Part shown: positions 16,732 through 25,353 of the stretch, piece by piece
How positions within the stretch are numbered: position 1 is the stretch's first letter
Layout of the letters: the number at the start of each line of letters is the position of its first letter
Source: Calditrichota bacterium
Lineage (GTDB): Bacteria > Calditrichota > Calditrichia > RBG-13-44-9 > J042
DNA: 64,000 nt
Direction of reading: 5' to 3'
Assembly (NCBI GenBank): GCA_013150955.1
Contig: JAADJD010000010.1
Span: forward strand, 18,205-82,204
Program-made: the position numbers and the translations under genes
Notes under the pieces: generated by a model
The model's database searches: none
What the model was told of the DNA's origin: nothing
Seen by the model: the letters and a program-made list of their open reading frames with translations, nothing else

Positions 16732-18834
16732 ATGGAAACTCCAACGCTGTCGCGTGCGAAAAGGCGTGCCCCCGTTCAGTTACCGTTTCGGTCGGTTGGT
16801 GATGCGCGCTCGCATCCGCAGCTGGTTGGCGAACGGTTACTGCGCCAATGGAATACCCTGTTTATTCGATTGAATCAGTGGGTTAAGACGGCACTGCCCG
16901 ATACGTTAAACCCCTTTGCCCAGATGGGGGCGGTGGCAAACACCACGTTTGTGATCGCTCTGATTTCCGGCATTCTGCTTCTGTTCTGGTATAGTCCCAG
17001 CATTCATTACGCATACGACTCGCTGGAGTCCATGCGCACCTCTTCCTTTCTGGGACAGTTGATGCGCTCCCTGCACCGTTACAGTTCCGATGCCTGCATC
17101 CTGTTCATGGTATTACATGCCTTTCAGGTGCTTTTTGCCGGGAAGTTTAGTGGGCCGCGCTGGCTGGCCTGGGTTTCGGGCGTGGTGCTGGCAGGACTGC
17201 TCTGGGTGGATGGCTGGCTGGGGTACTGGCTGGTCTGGGATCAGCGTGCCCAGCTGGTGGCACTGGGTTCCGCCCGGATGCTGGATGTGCTGCCCTTTTT
17301 TGCCGATCCTCTTTCCCGATCTTTTTTAACCAATGAAAGTGTCAACTCCCTGCTCTTCTTCCTGGTCTTTTTTATGCACATGCTGATTCCTCTGGGCATC
17401 GGGATTGCTCTGTGGATTCACATCATGCGATTAAACCGTTCGGTATTTTTTACCCGGGCGAAATTAACCTGGGCCATTTTGATTTCGCTAACAATCTTAT
17501 CGGTGATTTATCCCGCCACTTCGGCACCCCGCGCCGATATGCTCACCGTTCCCGACAAACTGACCATTGATTGGTTCTACCTGTTTCCGCTCTTTCTCAC
17601 CGATCGGCTGGAGGGCGGCATGTTGTGGATGATAACGTTGGTGCTCACCGTTCTGGTTACCGCCGTGCCATGGTTGCTGCAAAGGCGGAAATCCCCGGTG
17701 GCCAGGGTGCTGGAAAGCCGGTGCAATGGATGCACGCAGTGCTACCAGGATTGCCCCTACAATGCCATTACCATGATGCCCCGTGCCGATCGGGAAGAAC
17801 CGTACGCGTCGGTGGATCCTGCCCGCTGTGTGGGGTGCGGGATTTGCGTGGGCTCCTGCGATCCCGCAGGTGTGACCTATCCGTTACTGGAACCGCTGGA
17901 TATCCGGCAGTGGATCAATCAGGTTCTGGAAGCGTCTTCGCCGGGGCAGACCCCGCCTTATCTGGCCTTTATTTGTGCCGAATCCGCCGGTGCCGATCTG
18001 CAATTGAATGCAGCCGGAGAAAGTCCCGAATTACCCGGATATCGGATATTGCCGGTTCCCTGTGCCGGGTGGGTACATCCGTTGCTGATCGAACGCGCGG
18101 TACGCAAGGGTGCTGCCGGAGTGCTGATCGTCAGTTGCGATCTGGATCCTTATTGTCGCAAGGGAGTGGAGTGGACAGCCGAACGACTGGATGGAGAACG
18201 CAAGCCCGCCCTGCGAAAAGAAAAAGTAGGGGACACACCGGTGTACCATCTGCGTGTGGATCGCACCGAAAAGGATGCGTTTTTAAAAGCCGCACGGCAG
18301 TTCCAGCAGGAGGGCCGCATACCACAGCGATCTCCACGTAGCCGATTCTATCGCTGGACGGTGGCGGCGGTACTGGTGTTGGGACTGAGCCTGGCCACGG
18401 TTGTTCCCAGCGATGCCTGGTATCCCACCGTTGTACCGGAACATCCGGAGGTGGTGGTGTCCTTCAAACATCCCGGTCAGCTGGTGGAGCAATCGGCGGC
18501 CACCCAGAAAAGCAATGACGAATTGTTACCCCACATGCGGGGTGCGGCATCCATCCAGCGGGTTCGGGTGCCTGTTAGAATGCGAATTTTTGTGGATGGG
18601 AAGGAAGTGCTGAACAAATCCTATCGTCCCGGTGGCCTGTTTAATGATGGCACCAGCCTGGCCATTGAAAAGCTACCCATTCCCGAAGGGCGTCATCGGG
18701 TGCGCATTGAAATTGGGGATAGCCCCGATCCCGACGAATGGAACTATGTGGATGAACGGGAAGTGGTGTTGGACAGCAATACCCGGCGCCATGTGGTGAT
18801 GTTCGATAGGGTTAGTGGATTCAGGTGGTATTAA
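16732..18834 (+). CDS. Cytochrome b - 2[4Fe-4S] ferredoxin - MvhD-like fusion protein
   Basis: 700 residues. The N-terminal part (about 50-320) is a diheme cytochrome b domain of the bc1/b6 type: His115/His129 and His216/His230 have the exact 14-residue spacing of both heme pairs. Two ferredoxin motifs follow, Cys331-334-337-341 (CNGCTQCYQDCP) and Cys366-369-372-376 (CVGCGICVGSCDP). About 400-520 resembles the MvhD/FrhD hydrogenase iron-sulfur subunit (AFICAE, PVPCAGWVHP, IVSCDLDPYC). A further helix near 543-563 and a C-terminal periplasmic-looking beta domain end the chain. It may connect the quinone pool, or a cytoplasmic Fe-S donor, to the NO reductase; the direction of electron flow is inference. 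No Rieske protein is encoded nearby. Confidence 0.82.
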   Translation: METPTLSRAKRRAPVQLPFRSVGDARSHPQLVGERLLRQWNTLFIRLNQWVKTALPDTLNPFAQMGAVANTTFVIALISGILLLFWYSPSIHYAYDSLESMRTSSFLGQLMRSLHRYSSDACILFMVLHAFQVLFAGKFSGPRWLAWVSGVVLAGLLWVDGWLGYWLVWDQRAQLVALGSARMLDVLPFFADPLSRSFLTNESVNSLLFFLVFFMHMLIPLGIGIALWIHIMRLNRSVFFTRAKLTWAILISLTILSVIYPATSAPRADMLTVPDKLTIDWFYLFPLFLTDRLEGGMLWMITLVLTVLVTAVPWLLQRRKSPVARVLESRCNGCTQCYQDCPYNAITMMPRADREEPYASVDPARCVGCGICVGSCDPAGVTYPLLEPLDIRQWINQVLEASSPGQTPPYLAFICAESAGADLQLNAAGESPELPGYRILPVPCAGWVHPLLIERAVRKGAAGVLIVSCDLDPYCRKGVEWTAERLDGERKPALRKEKVGDTPVYHLRVDRTEKDAFLKAARQFQQEGRIPQRSPRSRFYRWTVAAVLVLGLSLATVVPSDAWYPTVVPEHPEVVVSFKHPGQLVEQSAATQKSNDELLPHMRGAASIQRVRVPVRMRIFVDGKEVLNKSYRPGGLFNDGTSLAIEKLPIPEGRHRVRIEIGDSPDPDEWNYVDEREVVLDSNTRRHVVMFDRVSGFRWY

Positions 18835-18850
18835 GGCCTGAAGCATTATT

Positions 18851-19017
18851 CCAGATTATGCATTAGACCACGAATTGCACGAATTAACACAAATAAAAAT
18901 AATCAAATACATTAAATAAGATCTGGATGAAAATTTGTTTCAGGGTATATTCACGATTTTGTGGGTATGGTTTGGTTTTATTCGCGTGGTTTGTGGTTTA
19001 ACGCTTTATTTGGGATT
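18851..19017 (+). repeat. Family A repeat, copy 1 (defines forward orientation)
   Basis: An element of about 167 bp found throughout the intergenic regions of the window. The left end resembles CCCAGATTATGCATTAG followed by CGAATT-CACGAATT strings; the right end reads TTCGTGT-ATTCGTGG then TTTAATGCATTATTTGGG. The ends are imperfect inverted complements over about 38 bp, so the unit can fold into a long hairpin; the centre carries a conserved ATCTGGATGAAAAT. There is no open frame of note. It lies after the NO-reductase operon. The remaining 19018-19229 shows no gene or motif I recognise. Confidence 0.85.
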
Positions 19018-19229
19018 ATTCCTGATTTAAACCCGGAATTAAAATTGGAGGGCAGGGGAACCGGCGCACCTTCCCGCCCCGGGGACAACATTGCCTGAGG
19101 ATGACAGCCTGATTCCTGAGGGAGGATTTCCACCCGCTTCATAGATCTAATCCCGGGAGATGTTTGCCGGGATTGGCGGATCAATCGCCATTATTCCGAT
19201 GATGAATCACAGGCAACAATGCCTAAAAC

Positions 19230-19628
19230 CTAACCAAGAGGAAACATTTTTAAATTTTGAATTCTGGAGAAATGTTGAGTATTTAAGGTGGCCAATGGTA
19301 CGTCCAGTGTTATTGAGGTGGCAGCAATAAGTATATCCAGTACATTGATAAGCTTATTTTGACGCTTCAAATCACGATAAATTTCGGCGGCACATTCACT
19401 TTCCTGCATGCTAAATTCCACAATTAAAAATAAACTTAATAATTGCTTCATATCTCTTGACAGTTGTGGAGATGTTGCGCCGCAAAGAAGCTCGTAATGG
19501 GTGATAATGGAAATGAACAAATGATCGCAGGCGTCAAATAAAGCATAGAGGTGGGTGCGGGATTTGTTTTGTTTCCTGAAGAAATCGATGATAATGGATG
19601 AATCGATTAATACTCCTCTGGCTCCCAA
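19230..19628 (-). CDS. vapC: PIN-domain ribonuclease toxin, VapC-like
   Basis: 132 residues with the PIN acidic residues at the expected places: Asp in VLIDSS, Glu in ITHYELLCG, Asp in NVLDILIAA; the late motif LATLNTQHF has Asn, as in many VapC proteins. VapC toxins cut RNA, often initiator tRNA. A TTG start at 19628 is supported by AAGGGG 8-9 nt upstream and overlaps the antitoxin frame by 22 nt, the usual antitoxin-first arrangement. AT-rich composition relative to flanking operons and neighbouring repeats suggest horizontal acquisition. Confidence 0.85.
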   Translation of the reverse strand: MGARGVLIDSSIIIDFFRKQNKSRTHLYALFDACDHLFISIITHYELLCGATSPQLSRDMKQLLSLFLIVEFSMQESECAAEIYRDLKRQNKLINVLDILIAATSITLDVPLATLNTQHFSRIQNLKMFPLG

Positions 19629-19849
19629 TGTGCCAGCCCCTTTTTGACCTGTTTAATTTCCTTTAAATCTTCATCACAATACGTTCCCAGACTATTCAAG
19701 ATCCTTTTCCACTGCTTTCTTCTGGATTGATAACCTGGCATCAATATAATAATGTCGAATACCTGACCTTCCTTTAACGGGGGGATTTTGTCGATAATTT
19801 TTAACCGTCCTTGACTGTCCACAGTTGCTTTTGTTTGTAACCACGCCAT
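19607..19849 (-). CDS. Antitoxin partner of the VapC-like toxin
   Basis: 80 residues. The N-terminal half (TKATVDSQGRLKIIDKIPPL) resembles the swapped-hairpin AbrB/MazE or VapB type of DNA-binding domain; the basic middle (SRRKQWKRIL) and acidic tail would contact and inhibit the PIN toxin. It is upstream of and overlaps the toxin, as in vapBC operons, and should autoregulate the promoter. No clear Shine-Dalgarno sequence precedes the ATG at 19849. Confidence 0.75.
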   Translation of the reverse strand: MAWLQTKATVDSQGRLKIIDKIPPLKEGQVFDIIILMPGYQSRRKQWKRILNSLGTYCDEDLKEIKQVKKGLAHWEPEEY

Positions 19850-19962
19850 GGTAATTTTTGATTTTTGTTAATAATATTAAATTCGGAGTTCCTTTGCAAA
19901 TTAATTTTTTGAATGGAAATAAACGATGGCTGATGTGCATCAGGATATTTGAATACCTTTAA

Positions 19963-20130
19963 TCCAAATAATGCGTTAAACCACGAATCACACGAATAAA
20001 TCCGAATAATATCAACAAAATAGCGATAAAATCCCGGAACACATTTTTTATCCGGATATCATCAAACGGATTTTATTAATTTTGTTCGCGTTCATTCGTG
20101 TCATTCGTAGGCGGATGCATAATCTGGGAT
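19963..20130 (-). repeat. Family A repeat, copy 2
   Basis: Reverse-orientation copy: it begins CCAAATAATGCGTTAAACC and ends with CGTAGGCGGATGCATAATCT then GGG. It occupies most of the gap between the toxin-antitoxin pair and the methyltransferase-like gene. The central part differs from copy 1 by many substitutions, so the copies are not recent. Confidence 0.85.
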
Positions 20131-20274
20131 AAAGATTTTGTTTGGTTTCCGGGGATTTGTGCGTATTGGGGTCCATTGACATGCATTCGGGGTCGAATAC
20201 CGAATTTGAGTTTTACTTGCCCAATCAGGGGGTGGACTCTTAACTTGCATTTAACCATACCAGTGAGGGGACAA

Positions 20275-20850
20275 ATGAGGGGTTTAACATTCTGGCTGGT
20301 GATTTTTCATCAACTATTGTTTCAGGGGATGTTTGGGATTCGCAACGTGACCCTGCGGCGAAAAATCGGACAACCTATTCGGGGGAAAAACATCGAGGCC
20401 CGATTGTCCATCATCTTTTTCGCCCTGTTTATCGCAATGGCCATTGGCATCAGTGCCTATCCGGGAGCACCAGGCACCTTTCGGGTCATGAGTCCGTCCC
20501 TTTCCATGGGATTGGGTGGGTTCCTCTTACTGATCAGCCTGTTTCTTTCTCTGGCAGCATTGATTGGATTGAGGGATTCCTGGCGTGTGGGAGTGGTGGA
20601 TGGTCAGCGGACAGAACTCATCACCGATGGTATTTATCGATTGACCCGAAATCCTTATTTTGTATCCTACCTGCTGATGTTTTTCGGCTACACCTTGCTG
20701 CTCCAGAATGTCATCCTGCTGGTGCTGTCATGCATTGCGTTTGGGTTCATCCACTGGATGATTCGGAGGGAAGAGTCGTATCTGACCGAAGTACATGGGG
20801 AACGATATCTGGAATATAAACGGCGGGTACCCCGTTATTTGTTCTTTTGA
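20275..20850 (+). CDS. Isoprenylcysteine carboxyl methyltransferase / phospholipid methyltransferase-like membrane protein
   Basis: 191 residues from the ATG at 20275 (GAGGGG four bases upstream); the open frame continues upstream only through repeat DNA. There are about four to five membrane helices. The C-terminal ICMT/PEMT signature is intact: TDGIYRLTRNPYFVSYL, then REESYL, HGERYLEYKRRVPRY, which form the S-adenosylmethionine and substrate site. Bacterial members methylate lipids or small substrates rather than CAAX proteins; the true substrate here is unknown. Proximity to the isoprenoid operon is suggestive but not proof of a link. Confidence 0.8.
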   Translation: MRGLTFWLVIFHQLLFQGMFGIRNVTLRRKIGQPIRGKNIEARLSIIFFALFIAMAIGISAYPGAPGTFRVMSPSLSMGLGGFLLLISLFLSLAALIGLRDSWRVGVVDGQRTELITDGIYRLTRNPYFVSYLLMFFGYTLLLQNVILLVLSCIAFGFIHWMIRREESYLTEVHGERYLEYKRRVPRYLFF

Positions 20851-21096
20851 CCGCTGAGGAGATTGAGTCTCTCGCTCCGGACAATTATCCGTCTGCCAGG
20901 CCCGGTCGAAAAGGGAATGCGGCTTTCCACTGCCAGCCACTCCATTCACTATCCGGAGCAACCATCCGGCCCACAATCATGAATTGGGCTAATTAATCTT
21001 TGGTCTACCTGAATCCCGGCCGGGAATGGTACTCCACCAACTCCCACGTGCGGTCTCCTCCGGTTCCCAATCTGACAGCTTTTTTAACCTGTTTAA

Positions 21097-21326
21097 CCCG
21101 GATAATGCGTTAGGCACGAATGACACGCATTAACACGAATAAAATTAAAAAAATACATTGGATTATATCTGGATGAAAATGTGTTTCGAGGTTTAATCGC
21201 GATTTAATTGATATTTTGGGTTTTACTCGCGGGATTCACGGTTTCATGCAAAATTTATGTTTAACTATTTGTTGATATTTTTCAAATGTATTCACGGGAT
21301 TCGTGACTTATTGCATTATTTGGGTT
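21097..21326 (+). repeat. Family A repeat, copy 3 (enlarged)
   Basis: A forward copy of about 230 bp rather than 167. The right arm appears twice: a first version ends in TTCACGGTTTCATGCAAAAT, then about 40 bp of centre-like sequence is followed by a second right arm ending GACTTATTGCATTATTTGGG. It probably arose by insertion or recombination of one copy into another. The gap before it, 20851-21096, holds nothing I recognise. Confidence 0.8.
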
Positions 21327-21372
21327 CATTTCCACCCACGCAGACCTTTTTTCTTTCGATTTCGGCCGTTCG

Positions 21373-21990
21373 TTAACAGTCTCCAGATCCTAACCACCTG
21401 CGGGCATCCGCCATGGTGTCAATGTCCCGATGAATGCCCGGATCGTTTACCGGGACCTCAACGACCTGCTCGACAAAGCGCTGCATCAGCTGGCGGGCAC
21501 CAGCATCCCCCTGCAGGGCGAGCAGTTCAGGGGTCAGTTTCTGGTGAACGATGACCGGATTTCCCCGGCGGCGTTGATACACTGGCAGGACGATACCCGC
21601 ATCTGGATGTTGCAGGAACACCTCGCAAAGGGCACGAATGGTCTGTGGCAGCACAAAGGGCATGTCTGCCAGGTAGAACAGGTAGCCCTGGACACCCCCT
21701 TTAACGGCCTGCACACCTGCCCGAATCGACGAAGATATTCCTGTCCGAAAATCGAGGTTCCGCACGATCTGAACAGGGCGGTTTTGCAGCAGGGGGAGCA
21801 TCCGGTCGGCATCTTTCCCCAGCACCACAATCCGTTCCCGAAACGGCAACGCGCTCAGCCGATCCACCACGGTTTCCAGCACCGTGTCTTTTTCGCAGGG
21901 GAGCAGGAGCTTGTTTTGCTTTCCCATGCGGCGGGATTCCCCGGCCGCCAGAACAATGGCCACAATGGGCCAGCGGATGGTCGTGTTCAA
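21373..21990 (-). CDS. MocA/MobA-like molybdenum-cofactor nucleotidyltransferase
   Basis: 205 residues from a TTG at 21990 with GAGG six bases upstream; a GTG at 21996 is an alternative. The protein begins RWPIVAIVLAAGESRRMGKQ, the nucleotide-binding loop of the MobA/MocA/GlmU fold, with later LADMPFV (metal-binding Asp) and QRRRGNPVI motifs typical of MocA (CTP:molybdopterin cytidylyltransferase) and of the YgfJ proteins linked to selenium-dependent molybdenum hydroxylases. It diverges from selD with an 88-bp shared promoter region, which favours the selenium-molybdenum role. I cannot tell CTP from GTP specificity by eye. Confidence 0.8.
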   Translation of the reverse strand: MNTTIRWPIVAIVLAAGESRRMGKQNKLLLPCEKDTVLETVVDRLSALPFRERIVVLGKDADRMLPLLQNRPVQIVRNLDFRTGISSSIRAGVQAVKGGVQGYLFYLADMPFVLPQTIRALCEVFLQHPDAGIVLPVYQRRRGNPVIVHQKLTPELLALQGDAGARQLMQRFVEQVVEVPVNDPGIHRDIDTMADARRWLGSGDC

Positions 21991-22078
21991 ATGCACCCTC
22001 TTCAGTACAATTTGTTTCAGTTGAATATACAACGGCAAAGCCTTAAATTGAAATTTCGGATGCAAAATTGGAGAAACG

Positions 22079-23173
22079 GTGAAAAAACAGAGCACCAATC
22101 TGGACCGCCAGGAAATTTTTAAACTGACCCACCTGGTGACCTGCGCCGGTTGAGCCTCCAAATTGGGTCCAGCGGAGCTGGACAGGATATTGCAGCAGCT
22201 ACCGGAACAGAACGATCCGTCACTGCTGGTGGGACTGGCATCGCACGACGATGCCGGGGTGTATCGATTATCCGATGAACAGGTCCTGATTCAAACGGTG
22301 GATTTTTTTACACCCGTGGTGGATAATCCCCGGGATTTTGGAAGGATTGCGGTGGCCAATGCGCTGAGCGATATTTACGCCATGGGCGGCCGGCCCATCA
22401 CAGCGTTGAATATTGTGGGCTTTCCGGCAGAACGGGTGGATCTGAACGTGCTGGGGGAAATATTGGTCGGAGGAATGGAAAAATTGGCGGAGGCGGGTGT
22501 AGCGCTTCTGGGCGGTCACTCAGTAAAGGATCCCGAACTTAAGTTTGGGGTAGCCGTGACCGGTCTGGCGCATCCCGACGAGGTGGTGACCAATGCCGGT
22601 GCGCGGCCGGGGGATGGCATTCTATTAACCAAACCACTGGGCAGTGGCATTTTGACCACCGCCCTGAAGAATAACCGGCTTTCATCAAAACAGCTGGAAG
22701 CGGTAACCCGGGTAATGGCTCAGCTTAATGACAGGGCGTCTCAGATAATGAAGCGGTACCAGGTCCACGCCTGCACCGATGTGACCGGTTTTGGATTGCT
22801 GGGGCACTTGCTGGAGGTGGTTCGGGCCAGCGAGGTCAGCGCCCGGCTGTGGATGGACCGGATCCCCTTGCTGGAAGGCGCGTTGGAACTGGCGGCTCAG
22901 GGGCATCTTCCAGGGGGTCTGCAGGCCAATCGCCAATATGCAGAACCTCACGCCCGCATTTCGGAAGCCCTGTCCCCCGAACAAAAGGCGTTACTTTATG
23001 ATCCCCAGACTTCGGGAGGACTGTTAATTTGTGTCCCCCGCCCGCACGTCCGGACGTGTCTGCAGGAGCTGAAGGCCGTTTATCCTCAATCCGCTCTGAT
23101 CGGCGAAATTCGTCCACCAGCGGAGGTGGCCATCGAAGTGGTCCCCCGGTCAGAAACGCCACGGGGAATTTAA
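22079..23173 (+). CDS. selD: Selenide, water dikinase with in-frame UGA (selenocysteine)
   Basis: 364 residues if UGA at 22151-22153 is read as selenocysteine at position 25. The start is GTG at 22079 with GGAGA five bases upstream; an in-frame stop at 22049 limits extension. Before the UGA the frame reads FKLTHLVTCAG and after it ASKLGPAELDRIL, the exact context of the SelD active-site Cys/Sec. Downstream hallmarks are DDAGVY, TVDFFTPVVDNP, GRIAVANALSDIYAMGG and GLLGGHS-type loops (ALLGGHSVKD). SelD makes selenophosphate from selenide and ATP for Sec-tRNA, 2-selenouridine or Se cofactors. A start at TTG 22163 would remove the catalytic residue. A SECIS-like hairpin follows the UGA. selA, selB and selC are not in the window. 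Confidence 0.93.
22151..22183 (+). promoter_or_regulatory. Bacterial SECIS element in selD (UGA plus hairpin)
   Basis: The UGA codon at 22151-22153 is followed by GTCCAGC at 22167-22173 and its exact complement GCTGGAC at 22177-22183, around a GGA loop (or a CGGAG loop with a 6-bp stem). The loop begins 20 nt after the UGA and opens with G residues; bacterial SECIS elements bound by SelB usually have a small G-containing loop about 16-37 nt after the codon. Confidence 0.82.
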
Positions 23174-23265
23174 GAGGGGACTGGCATGAACCATTTTTTT
23201 AAAATTGTGTTTCCATTTGCAGGACGTTTTAGGACAATTTGTTGAGCACAACAGGATGAACAATC

Positions 23266-24264
23266 ATGGAGATCGGGAAGAAAATCACCGCCCTGGCGCA
23301 TCCCAACATTGCGCTGGTGAAATACTGGGGCAAACGTCAAAAACGGGGCAATTTGCCGGCGGTGGGATCCATTTCGATTACTCTGGATACGCTTTACTCC
23401 CGAACCACGTTGACTCTGGACCCCTCACTGTCCAGCGATGTGTTTTATTTGAACGGCGCTCCGGGACCGGAAAATCAGCAGCGCCGGGTACAGACATTTC
23501 TGGACTTATTTCGTCAGCGATCGGGTCAACAGGTATTTGCCCGGGTGGATAGCGAAAACAACTTCCCCACGGCTGCGGGATTGGCCTCGTCAGCATCGGG
23601 ATTTGCTGCACTGGCGGTGGCCGCCAATCGGGCGTTTCAGCTCGATTTATCGCCGCGGGAACTTTCGATGATTGCCCGTCAGGGATCCGGATCTGCGGCC
23701 CGATCCATTTTTGGAGGATTTGTGGAAATGCACGCCGGCGAAGATCCCGATGGCTCCGATGCGTTTGCAGAACCCCTGCTCCCTCCGGAAGCCTGGCCAC
23801 TCCACGTGGTTATCTGCATTACCAGCACATCCGAAAAAGATATCGGCTCCACCGAAGGCATGGAACGGACTGCAAGCACTTCGCCATTTTACGAGGCCTG
23901 GGTGCAGGCATCGGTCAAGGATCTGGCCGAGATGCGACAGGCACTCCTGGCCCGGGACTTTGAGAAGTTGGCCGAGATTTCCGAACATAGCTGCCTGAAA
24001 ATGCACGGCCTGGCCATGTCTGCCCGTCCGGGGATTGTATACTGGAACGGTACCACGGTGGAGCTGATGCATCACATTCGGCGGTTGCGCCATCAGGGGA
24101 TTCCCGTATTTTTTACCATCGATGCGGGGCCCCAGGTGAAGGCCATTTGCCTGCCCGAGGCCCTGGAGCAGGTGCGCCGGGAGCTGGGGGGCATTCCCGG
24201 CGTACATCGTCTGTTTATTACCGGACTGGGTAAAGAAGCACGAATAATAGAGGACGATTCGTGA
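23266..24264 (+). CDS. mvaD: Diphosphomevalonate decarboxylase
   Basis: 332 residues, the normal length for the family. Visible motifs: HPNIALVKYWGKR near the N-terminus, NNFPTAAGLASSASGFAAL (the GHMP ATP-binding loop with the conserved Ser residues), SGSAARSIFGGFVEM, and a C-terminal FTIDAGPQVK segment. The enzyme converts diphosphomevalonate and ATP to isopentenyl diphosphate, CO2, ADP and phosphate in the cytoplasm. It opens a four-gene mevalonate operon and overlaps the next gene by 4 bp. AGGA lies 9 nt before the ATG. Its nearest upstream gene is selD, 92 bp away on the same strand. Confidence 0.93.
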   Translation: MEIGKKITALAHPNIALVKYWGKRQKRGNLPAVGSISITLDTLYSRTTLTLDPSLSSDVFYLNGAPGPENQQRRVQTFLDLFRQRSGQQVFARVDSENNFPTAAGLASSASGFAALAVAANRAFQLDLSPRELSMIARQGSGSAARSIFGGFVEMHAGEDPDGSDAFAEPLLPPEAWPLHVVICITSTSEKDIGSTEGMERTASTSPFYEAWVQASVKDLAEMRQALLARDFEKLAEISEHSCLKMHGLAMSARPGIVYWNGTTVELMHHIRRLRHQGIPVFFTIDAGPQVKAICLPEALEQVRRELGGIPGVHRLFITGLGKEARIIEDDS

Positions 24265-25337
24265 ATGCGACGACGCGGGCACCAGGGAAATTGATTTTGC
24301 TGGGAGAGTATGCGGTATTACGGGGTGCACCGGCACTGGTGACGGCGGTGGGACGTTACGCCCGGGTGCAGTTTCGCCCGGCATCCACTCCGCACATTTG
24401 CCTGTCTGCACCGGAAATCGGGGTAAAGCAGGTGCTTCTGGAGGCAACCCCTCTGGGACAGGTTCGGTTTACCCATCCTCAGCCGCCGGAATGGGTTCGC
24501 AAAACCGCCTTTGTGCGTGCCGCCCTTGAAGTGGCCTGGCAGTGGTATCGGGAACGGGAAGTCGCCTTCCCCGCTTTTGAGCTCGACATTTCCACCCGCG
24601 AATTTTTTACGGATGACGGGCAGAAGCTGGGTCTGGGATCCAGTGCCGCGGTGACGGTCGCCATACTGGCAGGGCTTTTCGAAAATCTAATTCCGGGTGG
24701 CCGAACGTCCCCGGAATACGCGGAGTCCCTCCTGCTGGCGGCGCTTCAGGCGCATCAGCGGGCACAGGGACGCATGGGAAGCGGCGTGGATATTGCCGCC
24801 AGCACCATGGGACGGACGCTGGTGTACCGGATGCCCCCAATCCCCAACACGCTACCGGCCACCATTGAATATGTCCCCATTCCGACCAATCTCCATATGT
24901 TATTTGTGTGGACCGGGCAACCGGCCGCCACCCCGGAAATGCTTCAGCGGATCGAAGCATTTCAGCGACAATTTCCAGAAACGCATGCAAAGATTTTTGC
25001 CGAATTGATCGCACTCTCTGAACAGGGGGCGGATGCGTTCGTGCATCAGAACGTGGGTGCCTTTCTGGAGATTGTTGAACTCTATTATCAGATGTTCGTA
25101 AAACTAACCGAAAAAAGTCAGGCCCCGATAATATCCGATATACACCGGGACATTGCGGAACGGGTACGGCATCGGGGGGTGGTGTACAAGCCCTCAGGTG
25201 CCGGTGGTGGCGATTTTGGGATTGTTTTTTCCGACGATCTGGCCGAAATTGAACAGGCCAGAAACATGTTGACATCCGCTGGATACACCGTTTTTGATTT
25301 ACCGATTGATGTTGAAGGAGTGTACATAAATTCATAA
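24261..25337 (+). CDS. Phosphomevalonate kinase (GHMP family)
   Basis: 358 residues. The N-terminal TRAPGKLILLGEYAVLRG, ATP loop KLGLGSSAAVTVAI, QGRMGSGVDIAAS, and C-terminal KPSGAGGGDFGI are the ERG8-type phosphomevalonate kinase pattern (Lys-Pro-Ser-Gly-Ala-Gly-Gly-Gly-Asp is diagnostic against mevalonate kinase). It adds the second phosphate to mevalonate 5-phosphate. The start is a GTG at 24261 overlapping the mvaD stop by 4 bp, indicating translational coupling. The presence of this enzyme means the classical, not the archaeal, mevalonate route. Confidence 0.88.
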   Translation: MNATTRAPGKLILLGEYAVLRGAPALVTAVGRYARVQFRPASTPHICLSAPEIGVKQVLLEATPLGQVRFTHPQPPEWVRKTAFVRAALEVAWQWYREREVAFPAFELDISTREFFTDDGQKLGLGSSAAVTVAILAGLFENLIPGGRTSPEYAESLLLAALQAHQRAQGRMGSGVDIAASTMGRTLVYRMPPIPNTLPATIEYVPIPTNLHMLFVWTGQPAATPEMLQRIEAFQRQFPETHAKIFAELIALSEQGADAFVHQNVGAFLEIVELYYQMFVKLTEKSQAPIISDIHRDIAERVRHRGVVYKPSGAGGGDFGIVFSDDLAEIEQARNMLTSAGYTVFDLPIDVEGVYINS

Positions 25338-25353
25338 CGCGAGGGAAGCAACA

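Noticed and set aside
22163-23173. selD beginning at TTG 22163
   Set aside because: This start lies just after an in-frame UGA, lacks a ribosome binding site and would omit the conserved active-site segment encoded upstream.
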